The notes: generated by a model from the sequence alone, not told the origin. Positions 25,423 through 34,152 are shown, numbered from the stretch's first letter. The stretch: 40,291 nucleotides of DNA from CAJGBR01 sp045637425 (GCA_045637425.1 JAZTZL010000012.1:1-40291); one strand, 5' to 3'. Program-made: numbers and translations.

Positions 25423-26403
25423 TTAATTTTTACTTTGCAATTTAAGGTCGGCGAGTGCAATCGCGCACATTGCTTCGACTACGACTGCACCCCGAAGCGC
25501 AATACAAACATCGTGACGCCCTTTGATTGCTAATGGCAATACTGCGCCAGACTCGAAATTGTAGGTCATTTGTTCTTGACCTATGCTCGCAGTAGGACGA
25601 AATGCTACGCGCACAACCAACTGATTACCATTACTTATCCCTCCGTTAATGCCCCCAGAATGGTTCGTCGCAGTATGTCCCTGCTCGTTAATCAGACAAT
25701 CATTCGCCTCGGAACCTCGCATATCGGCAATGGAAAAACCGGCTCCGAATTCGACTCCCTTGACTCCCGGAATCGAGAACAGAGCGTGCGAAATGACCGA
25801 CTCTACAGAATCGAAAAATGGCTCGCCAACTCCAATCGGAATGCCATCTATGCGACATTCAACAACTCCCCCGACCGAATCATTTTGTTCAGCAGCACTC
25901 TTCAGTTGTTGTTTAATCTCTTCGGAATCACTCTTTCCACCGATGCTCACAATATGGGTATTATATTGACATTCAGGTAGTATCTGTTTGGCAACTACGC
26001 CTGCTGTTACGAGTCCGACGGTCATTCTTCCTGAAAAAATGCCGCCGCCTGGTGATGGCTGCCCATACTTTATGCGACTCGTAAAGTCGGCGTGACTCGG
26101 GCGTGGGTGATGTTGTTGAAATGAGTAATCACCCGAGCGAGTGTTGTTATTCTTAAAAGTAATGGTAATTTTATTTCCGGTAGTGACTCCATTTGCAACG
26201 CCATCAATGATATGAGGAATGTCGCTCTCGATTCGTGGCGTAGTACCCAGCGCGCCAGCGCGACGACGAGAGAGGTCGCTCTCGAACATTGCCTCGTTCA
26301 GAGCTATCCCCGCAGGGCAACCCTCAATCTCAATGCCAACTTGTTCGGAGTGTGATTCTCCGAAAATGCTGACAATGAAATTTTTGCCTAATGAATTTGT
26401 CAT
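25423..26403 (-). CDS. aroC: Chorismate synthase, short GGGxFSGR-type
   Basis: FMN-dependent last step of the shikimate pathway, converting EPSP to chorismate. The 326-residue protein is shorter than the common form of about 350-360. Both conserved active-site His are present, in FGESHS (normally GESHG) and RPSHADF. The ending GRHDVCIALRGAVVVEAMCA is diagnostic. The usual RGGGRSSARET block is replaced by PGGGIFSGRMT, resembling the GGGHFSGR variant I recall from clostridial and some Bacteroidota enzymes, here with Ile instead of His. The start overlaps the tsaE stop by 4 bp (ATGA), so it is translationally coupled and is the last gene of the operon. Confidence 0.93.
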   Translation of the reverse strand: MTNSLGKNFIVSIFGESHSEQVGIEIEGCPAGIALNEAMFESDLSRRRAGALGTTPRIESDIPHIIDGVANGVTTGNKITITFKNNNTRSGDYSFQQHHPRPSHADFTSRIKYGQPSPGGGIFSGRMTVGLVTAGVVAKQILPECQYNTHIVSIGGKSDSEEIKQQLKSAAEQNDSVGGVVECRIDGIPIGVGEPFFDSVESVISHALFSIPGVKGVEFGAGFSIADMRGSEANDCLINEQGHTATNHSGGINGGISNGNQLVVRVAFRPTASIGQEQMTYNFESGAVLPLAIKGRHDVCIALRGAVVVEAMCAIALADLKLQSKN

Positions 26404-26825
26404 AACAGCGAAATGGTGTATTGACGAAGGTCATCTTCAATAGCCTTGATTTCGACCTTTGCATAACTTTCGGGCAGCAACTCCTCAACCTTCTCGGGCC
26501 ACTCGATAAGACAGGTCGAGCCGCTATAAAAATACTCCTCATAACCGAGGTCGTAGACTTCAGAAAGTTTTTCTGTGCGGTAGAAATCGAAGTGGTAGAC
26601 CGGGTCTGAGCAGTCGGTGCGGTATTCATTTATCAGTGCAAACGTGGGACTCGAAACAGTATCGGTTACTCCCAATTGTTTACAAATCTCGGCGATAAGC
26701 GTAGTTTTACCACTGCCCATTGTGCCGTAGAAACAGACTACGTCGCGTTCGGGCAGTACGCTTTTCAATATTGTTTCGGCTACCTCTTCAAGGTTATCAA
26801 GGTCGGCTGTCAAAGTTATTTCCAT
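26400..26825 (-). CDS. tsaE: tRNA t6A threonylcarbamoyltransferase ATPase TsaE
   Basis: ATPase that works with TsaB and TsaD to make N6-threonylcarbamoyladenosine at position 37 of ANN-decoding tRNAs. The 141-residue protein has Walker A GTMGSGKTT at residues 34-42, SSPTFALINEY, the YHFDFYR segment and LIEWPEKVEELLP, all typical. Its ATG overlaps the porX stop by one base (TAATG) and its stop overlaps the aroC start by four. The porX-tsaE adjacency is common in Bacteroidota. Confidence 0.96.
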   Translation of the reverse strand: MEITLTADLDNLEEVAETILKSVLPERDVVCFYGTMGSGKTTLIAEICKQLGVTDTVSSPTFALINEYRTDCSDPVYHFDFYRTEKLSEVYDLGYEEYFYSGSTCLIEWPEKVEELLPESYAKVEIKAIEDDLRQYTISLL

Positions 26826-28378
26826 TATTTCTTGGGTTTTAATACGATAAATGGCACAATCATCTCTTCCATCGAGATACCGCCGTGCTGGAAGGTACTC
26901 TTATAGTAGCGAACAAAATGATTGTAGTTATTAGGGTAGACTAAAAAGTCTTGATTATAAGCAAATATGTAGGTCGAAGATAGGTTAGACTTTGGTAGAT
27001 GTATCGTTTCTGGTTTGGTTACTTCGTAAACCTCTTTTGCATTATAGGTCATATTCTTACCCGTTTTGTAGCGCAAATTCTGCGAAGTCTCCTTATCTCC
27101 GATTACCTTTACAGGGTTGTCTACGCGTATTGTACCGTGGTCAGAGGTGATGATTACACGATTTCCGTTTGCTGCCAGCATCTTGAGTATGTCCAGCAGG
27201 TCGGAGTGTTCGAACCACGATTTGGTCAGCGATAAGAATGCTGCCTCGTCATCGGCCAGTTCGCGGATAATTTCCATATCAGTTCGTGCGTGCGAGAGAA
27301 TGTCGAGGAAGTTGTAGACAATCACCGAGAAATCTGCATTATAAACAGCGTCGATATTGTCCATCATTCGCTTGGTGTGTTCCGAGCGAATCAACTTATT
27401 GAATGATAATTTATAATTTTTGCCCAGACTCTGCAGTTGTCGCTTAAGGAAATCCTCTTCATATTGATTTTTGCCGCCCTCTTCGTTGTCATTGAGCCAC
27501 GCGTTTGGCATAATTTTGTCGATTGCGGCGGGCATCAATCCCGCGAAAATAGAGTTGCGGGCGTACTGCGTAGCCGTCGGAAGAATCGAACAATAAAAAT
27601 CTTCCGATTCGATATCGTAAAACTCTGTGAGAAAATGGCTCAGAACACGCCACTGGTCGTAGCGCAGGTTGTCAATCAGCAAAAACGTAGTCTTGTGTCT
27701 ATCAACAATTGGAAATACCTTGTTCCTCAGAAGGTTTTGTGACATTACAGGGCGATTCTTGTTCTTGTCGTCGAACCAGGTTGTGTAGTTGTTGCGAATA
27801 AATTTCACAAATTCGTTATTAGCCTCTTTCTTCTGGTAGGTCAGAATCTCTTTCACGCCACTATCCTGCAGGTCTGCAAGTTGCAACTGCCACTTGACTA
27901 TCTTGCGATATATGTTCACCCAGTCGTCAAATGTGCGTGCATTGCCGAGTGATTGCGAAATTTTGCCAAACTCCTGTCTGTAATCCGCAGTGCTTATCTC
28001 GCTGATCAATTGTCTGTTGTGGATATTTTTCTTAATTGATAGCAGCACTTGATTCGGATTGACAGGCTTGATTATGTAGTCTGCAATTTTCGATCCCACA
28101 GCTCGGTCCATAATGTTTTCCTCTTCGCTTTTGGTGACCATAATTACCGGCATCAAAGGCCTTATCTCGTTGATAATCTGCAGAGTCTCCAGACCGGTCA
28201 TACCCGGCATCATTTCATCAATGATAGTCAGATCATAAATCGTAGTCTTGATTGCCTCGATTGCATCATAACCGTTATTGCAGGTCTCAATCTCGTAGCC
28301 CCTATTCTCAAGAAACAATATGTGAGGTTTCAGCAATTCAATCTCATCATCAACCCACAAAATCTTTGCAGTGTACAT
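26825..28378 (-). CDS. porX: PorX-type response regulator with PglZ domain
   Basis: Response regulator of the PorXY system that controls type IX secretion in Bacteroidota, with an enzymatic PglZ output domain instead of a DNA-binding one. The 517-residue protein has a receiver domain (1-120) with acidic D10/D11, phosphorylatable D54, T82 and K104. A helical linker follows. The alkaline phosphatase-like PglZ domain (about 210-515) shows D236 in LLIDNLRYDQWR, T268/T270 in ILPTATQYARNS, D359 and H363, and D413/H414 in SDHGT. These fit two-metal phosphodiesterase chemistry. The partner kinase porY is not in the window. It starts 30 bp after holA and overlaps tsaE by one base. Confidence 0.95.
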   Translation of the reverse strand: MYTAKILWVDDEIELLKPHILFLENRGYEIETCNNGYDAIEAIKTTIYDLTIIDEMMPGMTGLETLQIINEIRPLMPVIMVTKSEEENIMDRAVGSKIADYIIKPVNPNQVLLSIKKNIHNRQLISEISTADYRQEFGKISQSLGNARTFDDWVNIYRKIVKWQLQLADLQDSGVKEILTYQKKEANNEFVKFIRNNYTTWFDDKNKNRPVMSQNLLRNKVFPIVDRHKTTFLLIDNLRYDQWRVLSHFLTEFYDIESEDFYCSILPTATQYARNSIFAGLMPAAIDKIMPNAWLNDNEEGGKNQYEEDFLKRQLQSLGKNYKLSFNKLIRSEHTKRMMDNIDAVYNADFSVIVYNFLDILSHARTDMEIIRELADDEAAFLSLTKSWFEHSDLLDILKMLAANGNRVIITSDHGTIRVDNPVKVIGDKETSQNLRYKTGKNMTYNAKEVYEVTKPETIHLPKSNLSSTYIFAYNQDFLVYPNNYNHFVRYYKSTFQHGGISMEEMIVPFIVLKPKK

Positions 28379-28408
28379 ATATCTTCTCTTTATTATTCAC
28401 AAAATTTC

Positions 28409-29476
28409 TCAGTTGAGTATTTTTAGTAATAACTCTCTGAGCAGTTCTCCATCATCGAGCGAACCTCGATTGATACCCTTCTGTTTCATATCGTACTCTC
28501 TGAGTAGTTCGAAAATGGAAAACAACTTGGGCATTGTATAATTTGCAGCAGCCTGACTATACTCCTTCAGAAAGTATGGCGAAGATAGTTTCAGCAACTT
28601 GCATAAATCCTGTTCCGTCGGCATTGGTTGCGAACGTTTTCTTGCTAGCCACAGTGCGTAGTTATATCTGAATACCTTTTCGAAGTGCGCGTGTATTCTC
28701 GAAATGGATACCACGAGCGGTGTGCTCTTTGGATTTCGTGCAAAGTAGTCGGAAATTTGCATCGCCTTCAGTGTATTTCGTTCAGATAGCGCCTTTGTCA
28801 ATTCGAAAATGTTGTAATCGCGACTTATTCCGATGTTCTCTTCCACAACTTCTGGCGTAATCTGTCGCTGACCTATGGGCATTGCAGTGTGCAACTTGTC
28901 AATCTCTCCTGCAATTTTCGACAGATCGCTACCCAGATAGTCGGTCATCAGTTGTAGTGTGCGTTGGTCAATGGTCAATCCGCACTGTGTGATGTAGCTC
29001 GATAACCAGCTGCCAACTTCATAGTCTCGAGGTTTGACCGATTCGAAAACCGTGCCGTTCTCTAAGATGCTTTTGTATAGCTGGCTGCGCTTGTCCAGGC
29101 TCTTCTCCTTGTGGCACAATACCAATATCGTAGACTCTACGGGGTGTTTGGTGTAATTAACAAGTTGGTCGAGTTTTTTCAGTCCCTGAGCCTCTTTGAT
29201 TACGATTAGTTGTCGATTGCCCATCATAGGCATCTGGCGACACATATTGCACAGTGCTGCGCCATCGCAATCCTTGCCATAGACTACGACCTGATTGAAC
29301 GCCTGAGCCTCAGGGGGAATGACATTCGCCAACAACATATCGCTCAACTGGTCGATGAAGAACGGCTCATCGCCCATTAGTAGATAGAGTGGTGATAATT
29401 TGCCGTGTGATATGTCGTTGTTCAGTGCAGTGTAATCGGCGAGTGTGCCCTTGAACGTCTGTTTAGCAGCTGCCAT
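28409..29476 (-). CDS. holA: DNA polymerase III subunit delta
   Basis: Clamp-loader subunit that opens the sliding beta clamp. The 355-residue protein is recognised from SPLYLLMGDEPFFIDQLSDML at the N-terminus, RQLIVIKEAQGLKKLDQL, DYLGSDLSKIAGEIDKL and the C-terminal collar region KLFSIFELLREYDMKQKGI. The length agrees with the family (about 340). Its start overlaps the upstream pseudouridine synthase gene by 14 bp, so translation is probably coupled. Confidence 0.93.
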   Translation of the reverse strand: MAAAKQTFKGTLADYTALNNDISHGKLSPLYLLMGDEPFFIDQLSDMLLANVIPPEAQAFNQVVVYGKDCDGAALCNMCRQMPMMGNRQLIVIKEAQGLKKLDQLVNYTKHPVESTILVLCHKEKSLDKRSQLYKSILENGTVFESVKPRDYEVGSWLSSYITQCGLTIDQRTLQLMTDYLGSDLSKIAGEIDKLHTAMPIGQRQITPEVVEENIGISRDYNIFELTKALSERNTLKAMQISDYFARNPKSTPLVVSISRIHAHFEKVFRYNYALWLARKRSQPMPTEQDLCKLLKLSSPYFLKEYSQAAANYTMPKLFSIFELLREYDMKQKGINRGSLDDGELLRELLLKILN

Positions 29477-30356
29477 TTTCTACCAATTTTCTGAATCGTT
29501 GTGGTATTTCAATTTCGAAGTTCATCTCTTCGCCACTGCGCGGGTGTATGAAGCATAGCCTTGATGCGTGCAGTGCCAATCTGCCCATAGAAAAATCTTT
29601 GGCTCCATATTTTTTGTCGCCCACGATGGGATAACCTATATATTTCAGATGAACTCGGATTTGATTTTTGCGTCCCGTTTCAAGATGTAGTTCGACCAAA
29701 GTATGTCGTGGTCCGCGTTGCAGCACCTGAAAGTCCGTACGCGCAGGACGTCCTTCATCGTTGCGAGCTACATATACCTGCATCGCGCTGTTTTCGGCCA
29801 GAGGTGCATCAATGTAACCGTTGTCTGTTGGAATAATACCCTCGGTAACTGCTACATAACGACGGTCGGTAACCATATTTGTCCAATCCTCCTGCAGCCG
29901 CTGTTTAGCCTGTTCATTGCGAGCAAATAACATTAATCCCGAAGTTTCGCGGTCGAGTCTGTGAACTACGAAAATTTTGTTGGCGGGATCTTGTCGCTTT
30001 ACCAAGTCGCTCAGCAGACGGAATGCAGTCTTTTGTTCGAATCGGTTCGTAGCTACGGATAGCAATCCGTGTTGTTTGTCAATTACGATAATATCGTTAT
30101 CGGCGTAGATAATCTTCATCAACCGGCTGTCGATAGAGAGGTCTTCTGTTCGCCCCATTCGGATTTCCAGCAGATCGCCACACTTAACTTTGTCGTCGTG
30201 TCTGAGTGCAAGTTTGTTGTTAATAAAGACTTGTCGGTGTGTGAGAAATGCCTTTATTGTGGTGCCGCTTTTTTCGGGCAGCGCTCGTTTCAATACCTCT
30301 AAAATGCCTCCATTTTCGGTTGCCGTAACGGCTATATTTGCTTTTTGTTTTTTCAT
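29463..30356 (-). CDS. RluA-family RNA pseudouridine synthase
   Basis: Pseudouridine synthase of the RluA/RluD family acting on rRNA or tRNA. The 297-residue protein has an S4-like RNA-binding domain at residues about 30-68 and the catalytic motif HRLDRETSG with Asp135. RPARTDFQVLQ, TGRKNQIRVHLKYIGYPIVGD and LALHASRLCFIHP complete the core. I chose the ATG at 30354-30356. A TTG 42 bp upstream would add 14 residues but lies upstream of a TATCTTTG box, so it would not be transcribed from that promoter. The specific target uridine is unknown. First gene of the operon running to aroC. Confidence 0.9.
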   Translation of the reverse strand: MKKQKANIAVTATENGGILEVLKRALPEKSGTTIKAFLTHRQVFINNKLALRHDDKVKCGDLLEIRMGRTEDLSIDSRLMKIIYADNDIIVIDKQHGLLSVATNRFEQKTAFRLLSDLVKRQDPANKIFVVHRLDRETSGLMLFARNEQAKQRLQEDWTNMVTDRRYVAVTEGIIPTDNGYIDAPLAENSAMQVYVARNDEGRPARTDFQVLQRGPRHTLVELHLETGRKNQIRVHLKYIGYPIVGDKKYGAKDFSMGRLALHASRLCFIHPRSGEEMNFEIEIPQRFRKLVENGSC

Positions 30357-30374
30357 ACATCTCGATATTGTGAA

Positions 30375-30382
30375 CAAAGATA
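30375..30382 (-). promoter_or_regulatory. Probable -7 box for the pseudouridine synthase-aroC operon
   Basis: TATCTTTG on the minus strand, about 20 nt upstream of the ATG at 30356. No TTTG occurs at the standard 19-21 bp distance, so only the -7 box is supported. Confidence 0.45.
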
Positions 30383-30438
30383 CGAATTTTTGTGTCAAAA
30401 TAAAAACTCGACCATTTTCTTATTTATTACAAAAAACG

Positions 30439-30446
30439 TATATTTG
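30439..30446 (+). promoter_or_regulatory. Probable -7 box for pssA
   Basis: TATATTTG matches the -7 consensus. The position 19 bp upstream holds TTTC (30416-30419), a one-base deviation from TTTG. The predicted leader is about 15 nt. Confidence 0.45.
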
Positions 30447-30467
30447 TCCCATTATAATGTGTAAGTG

Positions 30468-31136
30468 ATGAAAATAAAAATTTTTACTATCCCCAATATC
30501 ATTACCTGTTTCAATCTGTTGATGGGCTGTGCAGCCCTGATTTCGGCATTCAGAGGTGAATTGAAATTTGCATTCTGGTTTATTGTTGCAGGTGCGGTTT
30601 TCGATTTTCTCGACGGGCTTTTTGCTCGATTGCTGAATCAGTATTCGCCTGTAGGTAAGGAACTTGATTCGTTAGCCGATATGGTTACGTTCGGCACTGT
30701 TCCTGCAGTTATTATGTGGCAATTACTGATGCCCGTTGCAGGCGCAAATCTTGCATTGTTGGGATTTTTGATTGCTCCGATGTCTGCGCTGAGATTGGCA
30801 AAATTTAATGTCGACCAGCGTCAAACTTCAGAATTCATCGGGTTGCCGACTCCCGCAAATGCGATGTTTATTTCATCTTTGGTATTCCTTGATTTTTCGA
30901 TTCCGTGCTGGGTTTTGGTGGCGATTACGCTATTTATGTCGTGGCTTTTGGTTAGTGAGGTGCCGATGTTTTCTCTGAAGTTCAAAGGTTTCGGATTTGC
31001 ACAAAACAAGTTGAGATATTTGTTCCTATTGTTTGTGGCAGTAACGGTGTCGCTATTTGGAGTGGGGGCAGTCGCATTTGTGTTGATTGCTTATATCTTG
31101 GTGTCGATAGTTCGCAACCTCGCGCTCAAAAAATAG
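30468..31136 (+). CDS. pssA: CDP-diacylglycerol-serine O-phosphatidyltransferase
   Basis: Inner-membrane enzyme that makes phosphatidylserine, precursor of phosphatidylethanolamine, from CDP-diacylglycerol and serine. The 222-residue protein opens with the family's FTIPNIITCFNLLMGC and carries the CDP-alcohol phosphotransferase signature: DG and AR in FLDGLFARLL, then G and two Asp in VGKELDSLADMVTFG. Several hydrophobic segments form a multi-spanning membrane protein. The ATG at 30468 is preferred over a GTG three bases earlier. It converges on rpsO with a shared terminator. Confidence 0.93.
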   Translation: MKIKIFTIPNIITCFNLLMGCAALISAFRGELKFAFWFIVAGAVFDFLDGLFARLLNQYSPVGKELDSLADMVTFGTVPAVIMWQLLMPVAGANLALLGFLIAPMSALRLAKFNVDQRQTSEFIGLPTPANAMFISSLVFLDFSIPCWVLVAITLFMSWLLVSEVPMFSLKFKGFGFAQNKLRYLFLLFVAVTVSLFGVGAVAFVLIAYILVSIVRNLALKK

Positions 31137-31149
31137 TAGGATATGATAT

Positions 31150-31187
31150 AAAAAATGGCCGTTCATTGCTGGACGGCCATTTTTTTG
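31150..31187. terminator. Bidirectional terminator between pssA and rpsO
   Basis: Stem ATGGCCGTTCA (31155-31165) / TGGACGGCCAT (31170-31180), 11 bp with one G-T pair and loop TTGC, flanked by A5 on the left and T7 on the right. Serves pssA (plus) and rpsO (minus). Confidence 0.93.
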
Positions 31188-31201
31188 ACTTGAGAACTGA
31201 A

Positions 31202-31477
31202 CTATTTTCTGAGGTTCAGAGCCTTGATGATTGCACGATAGCGTTCGATGTCAACCTTCTTCAAGTAGTCCAACAAACGACGACGTTTACCAACCAAACG
31301 CAACAACGAACGGTGAGTGTTGTGGTCATTGTGATTGCTCTTGAGGTGTTCAGTCAAGTGAGCAATGCGAGTTGTAAACAATGCAATTTGACTTTCAGGT
31401 GAACCTGTGTCTTTTTCAGTCTTTCCGTAAGTAGCAAAGATTTGTTGCTTAACTTCGGGATTCAAGTAATTACTCAT
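31202..31477 (-). CDS. rpsO: 30S ribosomal protein S15
   Basis: Primary 16S rRNA-binding protein of the central domain of the small subunit. The 91-residue length is close to standard. Landmarks are GSPESQIALFTTRIAHLTEHL, KSNHNDHNTHRSLLRLVGKR and RRLLDYLKKVDIERYRAI. In many bacteria rpsO precedes pnp in one operon; here the two genes are divergent. A leader of about 135 nt with candidate secondary structure lies upstream and may be an autoregulatory site. Confidence 0.98.
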   Translation of the reverse strand: MSNYLNPEVKQQIFATYGKTEKDTGSPESQIALFTTRIAHLTEHLKSNHNDHNTHRSLLRLVGKRRRLLDYLKKVDIERYRAIIKALNLRK

Positions 31478-31528
31478 AGTTTTTTGAAAAATTAAAATTG
31501 TAAAACAACAAAACTCTCGTGGTATATG

Positions 31529-31562
31529 TCTCGTTGCGGTAATGAGTCGACCTCAAACGAGA
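31529..31562 (-). promoter_or_regulatory. Hairpin in the rpsO leader
   Basis: Read on the minus strand: TCTCGTT pairs with AACGAGA (7 bp; plus-strand 31556-31562 with 31529-31535), enclosing an inner hairpin TGAG/CTCA (31552-31555 with 31543-31546) and an asymmetric internal loop. A second small hairpin TTGTG/CACAA lies at 31585-31598. The position, 50 nt before the rpsO start, fits an S15 autoregulatory leader, which is known from several bacterial groups; binding here is inference. Confidence 0.5.
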
Positions 31563-31618
31563 AACTATAACCCTTGAGCTGCCATTGTGTGAACACAAGT
31601 TTCCCCACAAAAGCGGCG

Positions 31619-31626
31619 CAAATGTA
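31619..31626 (-). promoter_or_regulatory. Probable -7 box for rpsO
   Basis: TACATTTG on the minus strand matches TAnnTTTG; the -33 region is a T-rich tract without a clean TTTG. It predicts a start near 31612 and an rpsO leader of about 135 nt. Confidence 0.45.
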
Positions 31627-31703
31627 CAACATTTTTGCGGAATAAAAAAATAGTTGTTAAAAATAATTGGTTGAAATAGTGCTAAATTCTGAAAATAAAG
31701 TGG

Positions 31704-31711
31704 TACCTTTG
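31704..31711 (+). promoter_or_regulatory. Probable -7 box for pnp
   Basis: TACCTTTG, identical to the -7 box of P1 of the tRNA block, but no TTTG at 19-21 bp upstream. The leader to the pnp ATG would be about 30 nt. Confidence 0.45.
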
Positions 31712-31749
31712 TGGCGAATATATAGTAGAGAATTAAAAATATTAAGAAG

Positions 31750-33951
31750 ATGTACAACGCAACACAGAAGTTTATCAAATTGGGCGGTGATCGCGAGATT
31801 ATGATTGAAACCGGTAAGTTGGCAAAACAGGCTGATGGTTCGGTTGTTGTGAAACAGGGCGATACAATGTTGCTGGCTACGGTAGTGGCTGCAAAAGAGC
31901 CTAAAGCTGATTGCGACTTTATGCCGCTTCAGGTAGAATACAAAGAAAAATATGCTGCTGCAGGACGTTTCCCGGGTGGTTTCCTCAAGAGAGAAGCTCG
32001 TCCATCAGACTACGAAATCTTGGTTTCTCGTCTGATTGACCGTGCGCTGCGCCCGCTGTTCCCGTCTGACTTTCACGCTGAAGTCTACGTTACGGTAACC
32101 CTCATCTCTGCAGCTAAAGATATTATGCCAGATGCCTTGGCTGGTTTGGCAGCATCGGCTGCGCTGGCAGTTTCTGATATTCCGTTCAATGGTCCTATCT
32201 CTGAAGTGAGAGTGGGTCGCGTGAATGGTCAGTTGATTATCAACCCGACTTTCTCGCAAATGGAAGAGTCTGATATCGATATTATGGTGGCTGCTACTAT
32301 CGATAACATTATGATGGTAGAAGGCGAATTCAAAGAGGTGTCTGAAGCAGAAATGCTCGAGGCTATCAAGTTTGCTCACGAAGAGATTAAGATTCAGTGC
32401 CAGGCTCAAATGGAGTTGATGAAGGCTGTAGGTACTGAAGTTAAACGTGAATACTGCCACGAAACAAACGACGAAGAGTTGCGCCAACTCGTAATCAAAG
32501 AGACTTACGATAAGGTTTACGAAGTTGCTAAGGCAGTGTTGCCTAAACACGAACGCAACGACCGCTTCGATGCTATCGAAGAGGAATTCTGCAGCCGCTT
32601 CTGCGAAGAAGAATTGGCTGAAAAGGCTGTGATGATAAAACGTTACTTCCACGACGACGTACTGAAGAAGGCTATGAGAAATATGATTCTCGATGAAGGT
32701 GTGCGTCTGGACGGTCGTAAGACTAACGAAATTCGTCCTATCTGGTGTGAAGTTGGCTATCTGCCTGCTGCACACGGTTCGGCAATCTTCACTCGTGGTG
32801 AAACTCAATCATTGACTACTGTAACTCTCGGTACTAAACTCGACGAAAAAATGGTCGATGAAGTACTGACTCAAGGCAGCGAACAATTCGTATTGCACTA
32901 TAACTTCCCTCCATTCTCAACAGGCGAAGCTAAGGCTTCAAGAGGTTTGTCGCGTCGTGAAATCGGACACGGTAACTTGGCGTTCCGCGCTCTGAAACCG
33001 ATGGTGCCTGTAGGTGAGGACAATCCATACGCAGTGCGTGTAGTATCTGACATTCTCGAATCAAACGGTTCGTCTTCAATGGCTACGGTTTGTGCCGGCA
33101 CACTCGCGCTGATGGACTCAGGTCTGAAAATCAAAAAACCTGTGTCAGGTATCGCAATGGGTCTTATCTCTGAAGAGGGTACAGGTCGTTTTGCAGTATT
33201 GTCTGATATTTTGGGCGATGAAGACCACCTCGGAGATATGGACTTCAAAGTTACAGGTACTAAAGACGGTATCACTGCAACTCAAATGGATATCAAGGTT
33301 GATGGTTTGTCTTATGATGTATTGGCTCAGGCTCTGGAACAAGCTAAGCAGGGTCGCGAACACATTATGGGCAAGATGATGGAGACTATCTCTGCTCCGC
33401 GTGAAGACTTCAAGCCGTTCGTTCCGCGCATCGTACAAATCTCTATCCCGTCTGAATTTATCGGTGCAGTTATCGGCCCGGGCGGAAAAGTTATTCAAGA
33501 GATGCAGAAGGAGACAGGTACTACAATTACTATCACTGAAGCAGAAGGTAAGGGTATCGTTGATATCTTTGGCGATAACAAAGAGGGTATTGATGCAGCT
33601 TTGGCTCGCATTAAAGGCATCGTAGCAGTTCCGGAAGAGGGCGAAGTTTATACCGGTAAGGTTAAGACTATTGTTACATTTGGCGCATTTGTTGAAATTT
33701 TGCCTGGCAAAGATGGTTTGTTGCACATCTCGGAAATCGACAACAAACGTTTCGAAACAATGGAAGAAACAGGTATCAAAGAAGGTGATGTCCTGGAAGT
33801 TAAACTTATTGAAATAGATAAGAAGACTAACAAATTGAGATTGTCTCGTAAGGCATTGTTGCCAAAGGATCCGAACGCTCCGGCAGAAGAACCTCGCCAA
33901 AAAAGAGAACACCGTGGCGAACGCCGAGAAAATAAAGGTCGTAAAGAGTAA
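31750..33951 (+). CDS. pnp: Polyribonucleotide nucleotidyltransferase (PNPase)
   Basis: Phosphorolytic 3'-5' exoribonuclease of the RNA degradosome. The 733-residue protein has two RNase PH domains (about 10-230 and 315-540, the second with FPPFSTGEAKASRG and DILESNGSSSMATVC), a KH domain with GPGGKVIQ at residues 576-583, and an S1 domain (about 630-700, VYTGKVKTIVTFGAFVEI). The C-terminal tail of about 25 residues is very basic and Arg/Glu-rich, suggesting extra RNA binding. Usual length for the family. Confidence 0.98.
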   Translation: MYNATQKFIKLGGDREIMIETGKLAKQADGSVVVKQGDTMLLATVVAAKEPKADCDFMPLQVEYKEKYAAAGRFPGGFLKREARPSDYEILVSRLIDRALRPLFPSDFHAEVYVTVTLISAAKDIMPDALAGLAASAALAVSDIPFNGPISEVRVGRVNGQLIINPTFSQMEESDIDIMVAATIDNIMMVEGEFKEVSEAEMLEAIKFAHEEIKIQCQAQMELMKAVGTEVKREYCHETNDEELRQLVIKETYDKVYEVAKAVLPKHERNDRFDAIEEEFCSRFCEEELAEKAVMIKRYFHDDVLKKAMRNMILDEGVRLDGRKTNEIRPIWCEVGYLPAAHGSAIFTRGETQSLTTVTLGTKLDEKMVDEVLTQGSEQFVLHYNFPPFSTGEAKASRGLSRREIGHGNLAFRALKPMVPVGEDNPYAVRVVSDILESNGSSSMATVCAGTLALMDSGLKIKKPVSGIAMGLISEEGTGRFAVLSDILGDEDHLGDMDFKVTGTKDGITATQMDIKVDGLSYDVLAQALEQAKQGREHIMGKMMETISAPREDFKPFVPRIVQISIPSEFIGAVIGPGGKVIQEMQKETGTTITITEAEGKGIVDIFGDNKEGIDAALARIKGIVAVPEEGEVYTGKVKTIVTFGAFVEILPGKDGLLHISEIDNKRFETMEETGIKEGDVLEVKLIEIDKKTNKLRLSRKALLPKDPNAPAEEPRQKREHRGERRENKGRKE

Positions 33952-33969
33952 TCTGTAAAATAATATGCC

Positions 33970-34006
33970 GAGTAAAAGCGTGGTTTTGAGGACTGCGCTT
34001 TTGCTC
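33970..34006 (+). other. Hairpin downstream of pnp
   Basis: Stem GAGTAAAAGCG (33970-33980) / CGCTTTTGCTC (33996-34006), 11 bp with one G-T pair and a 15-nt loop, 19 nt after the pnp stop. No T run follows, so it may protect the mRNA 3' end rather than terminate. The remaining spacer to 34222 is AT-rich. Confidence 0.5.
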
Positions 34007-34144
34007 TGCTAAATGTACAAAATGGTCTAAAAATCAAATGTTTAGTTGCGAGGGCAATTGAATTATGGATTGACGACCGATGGGAAAAATTTCGAATTAA
34101 CTTAAAAATTTTTTCAAGTCGTTAAAATATTGAAAAAATAATAG

Positions 34145-34152
34145 TATATTTG
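34145..34152 (+). promoter_or_regulatory. Probable -7 box for the OmpA/TPR lipoprotein gene
   Basis: TATATTTG within an AT-rich stretch; no proper TTTG -33 element. It predicts a leader of about 64 nt, longer than most in this window. Confidence 0.45.
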
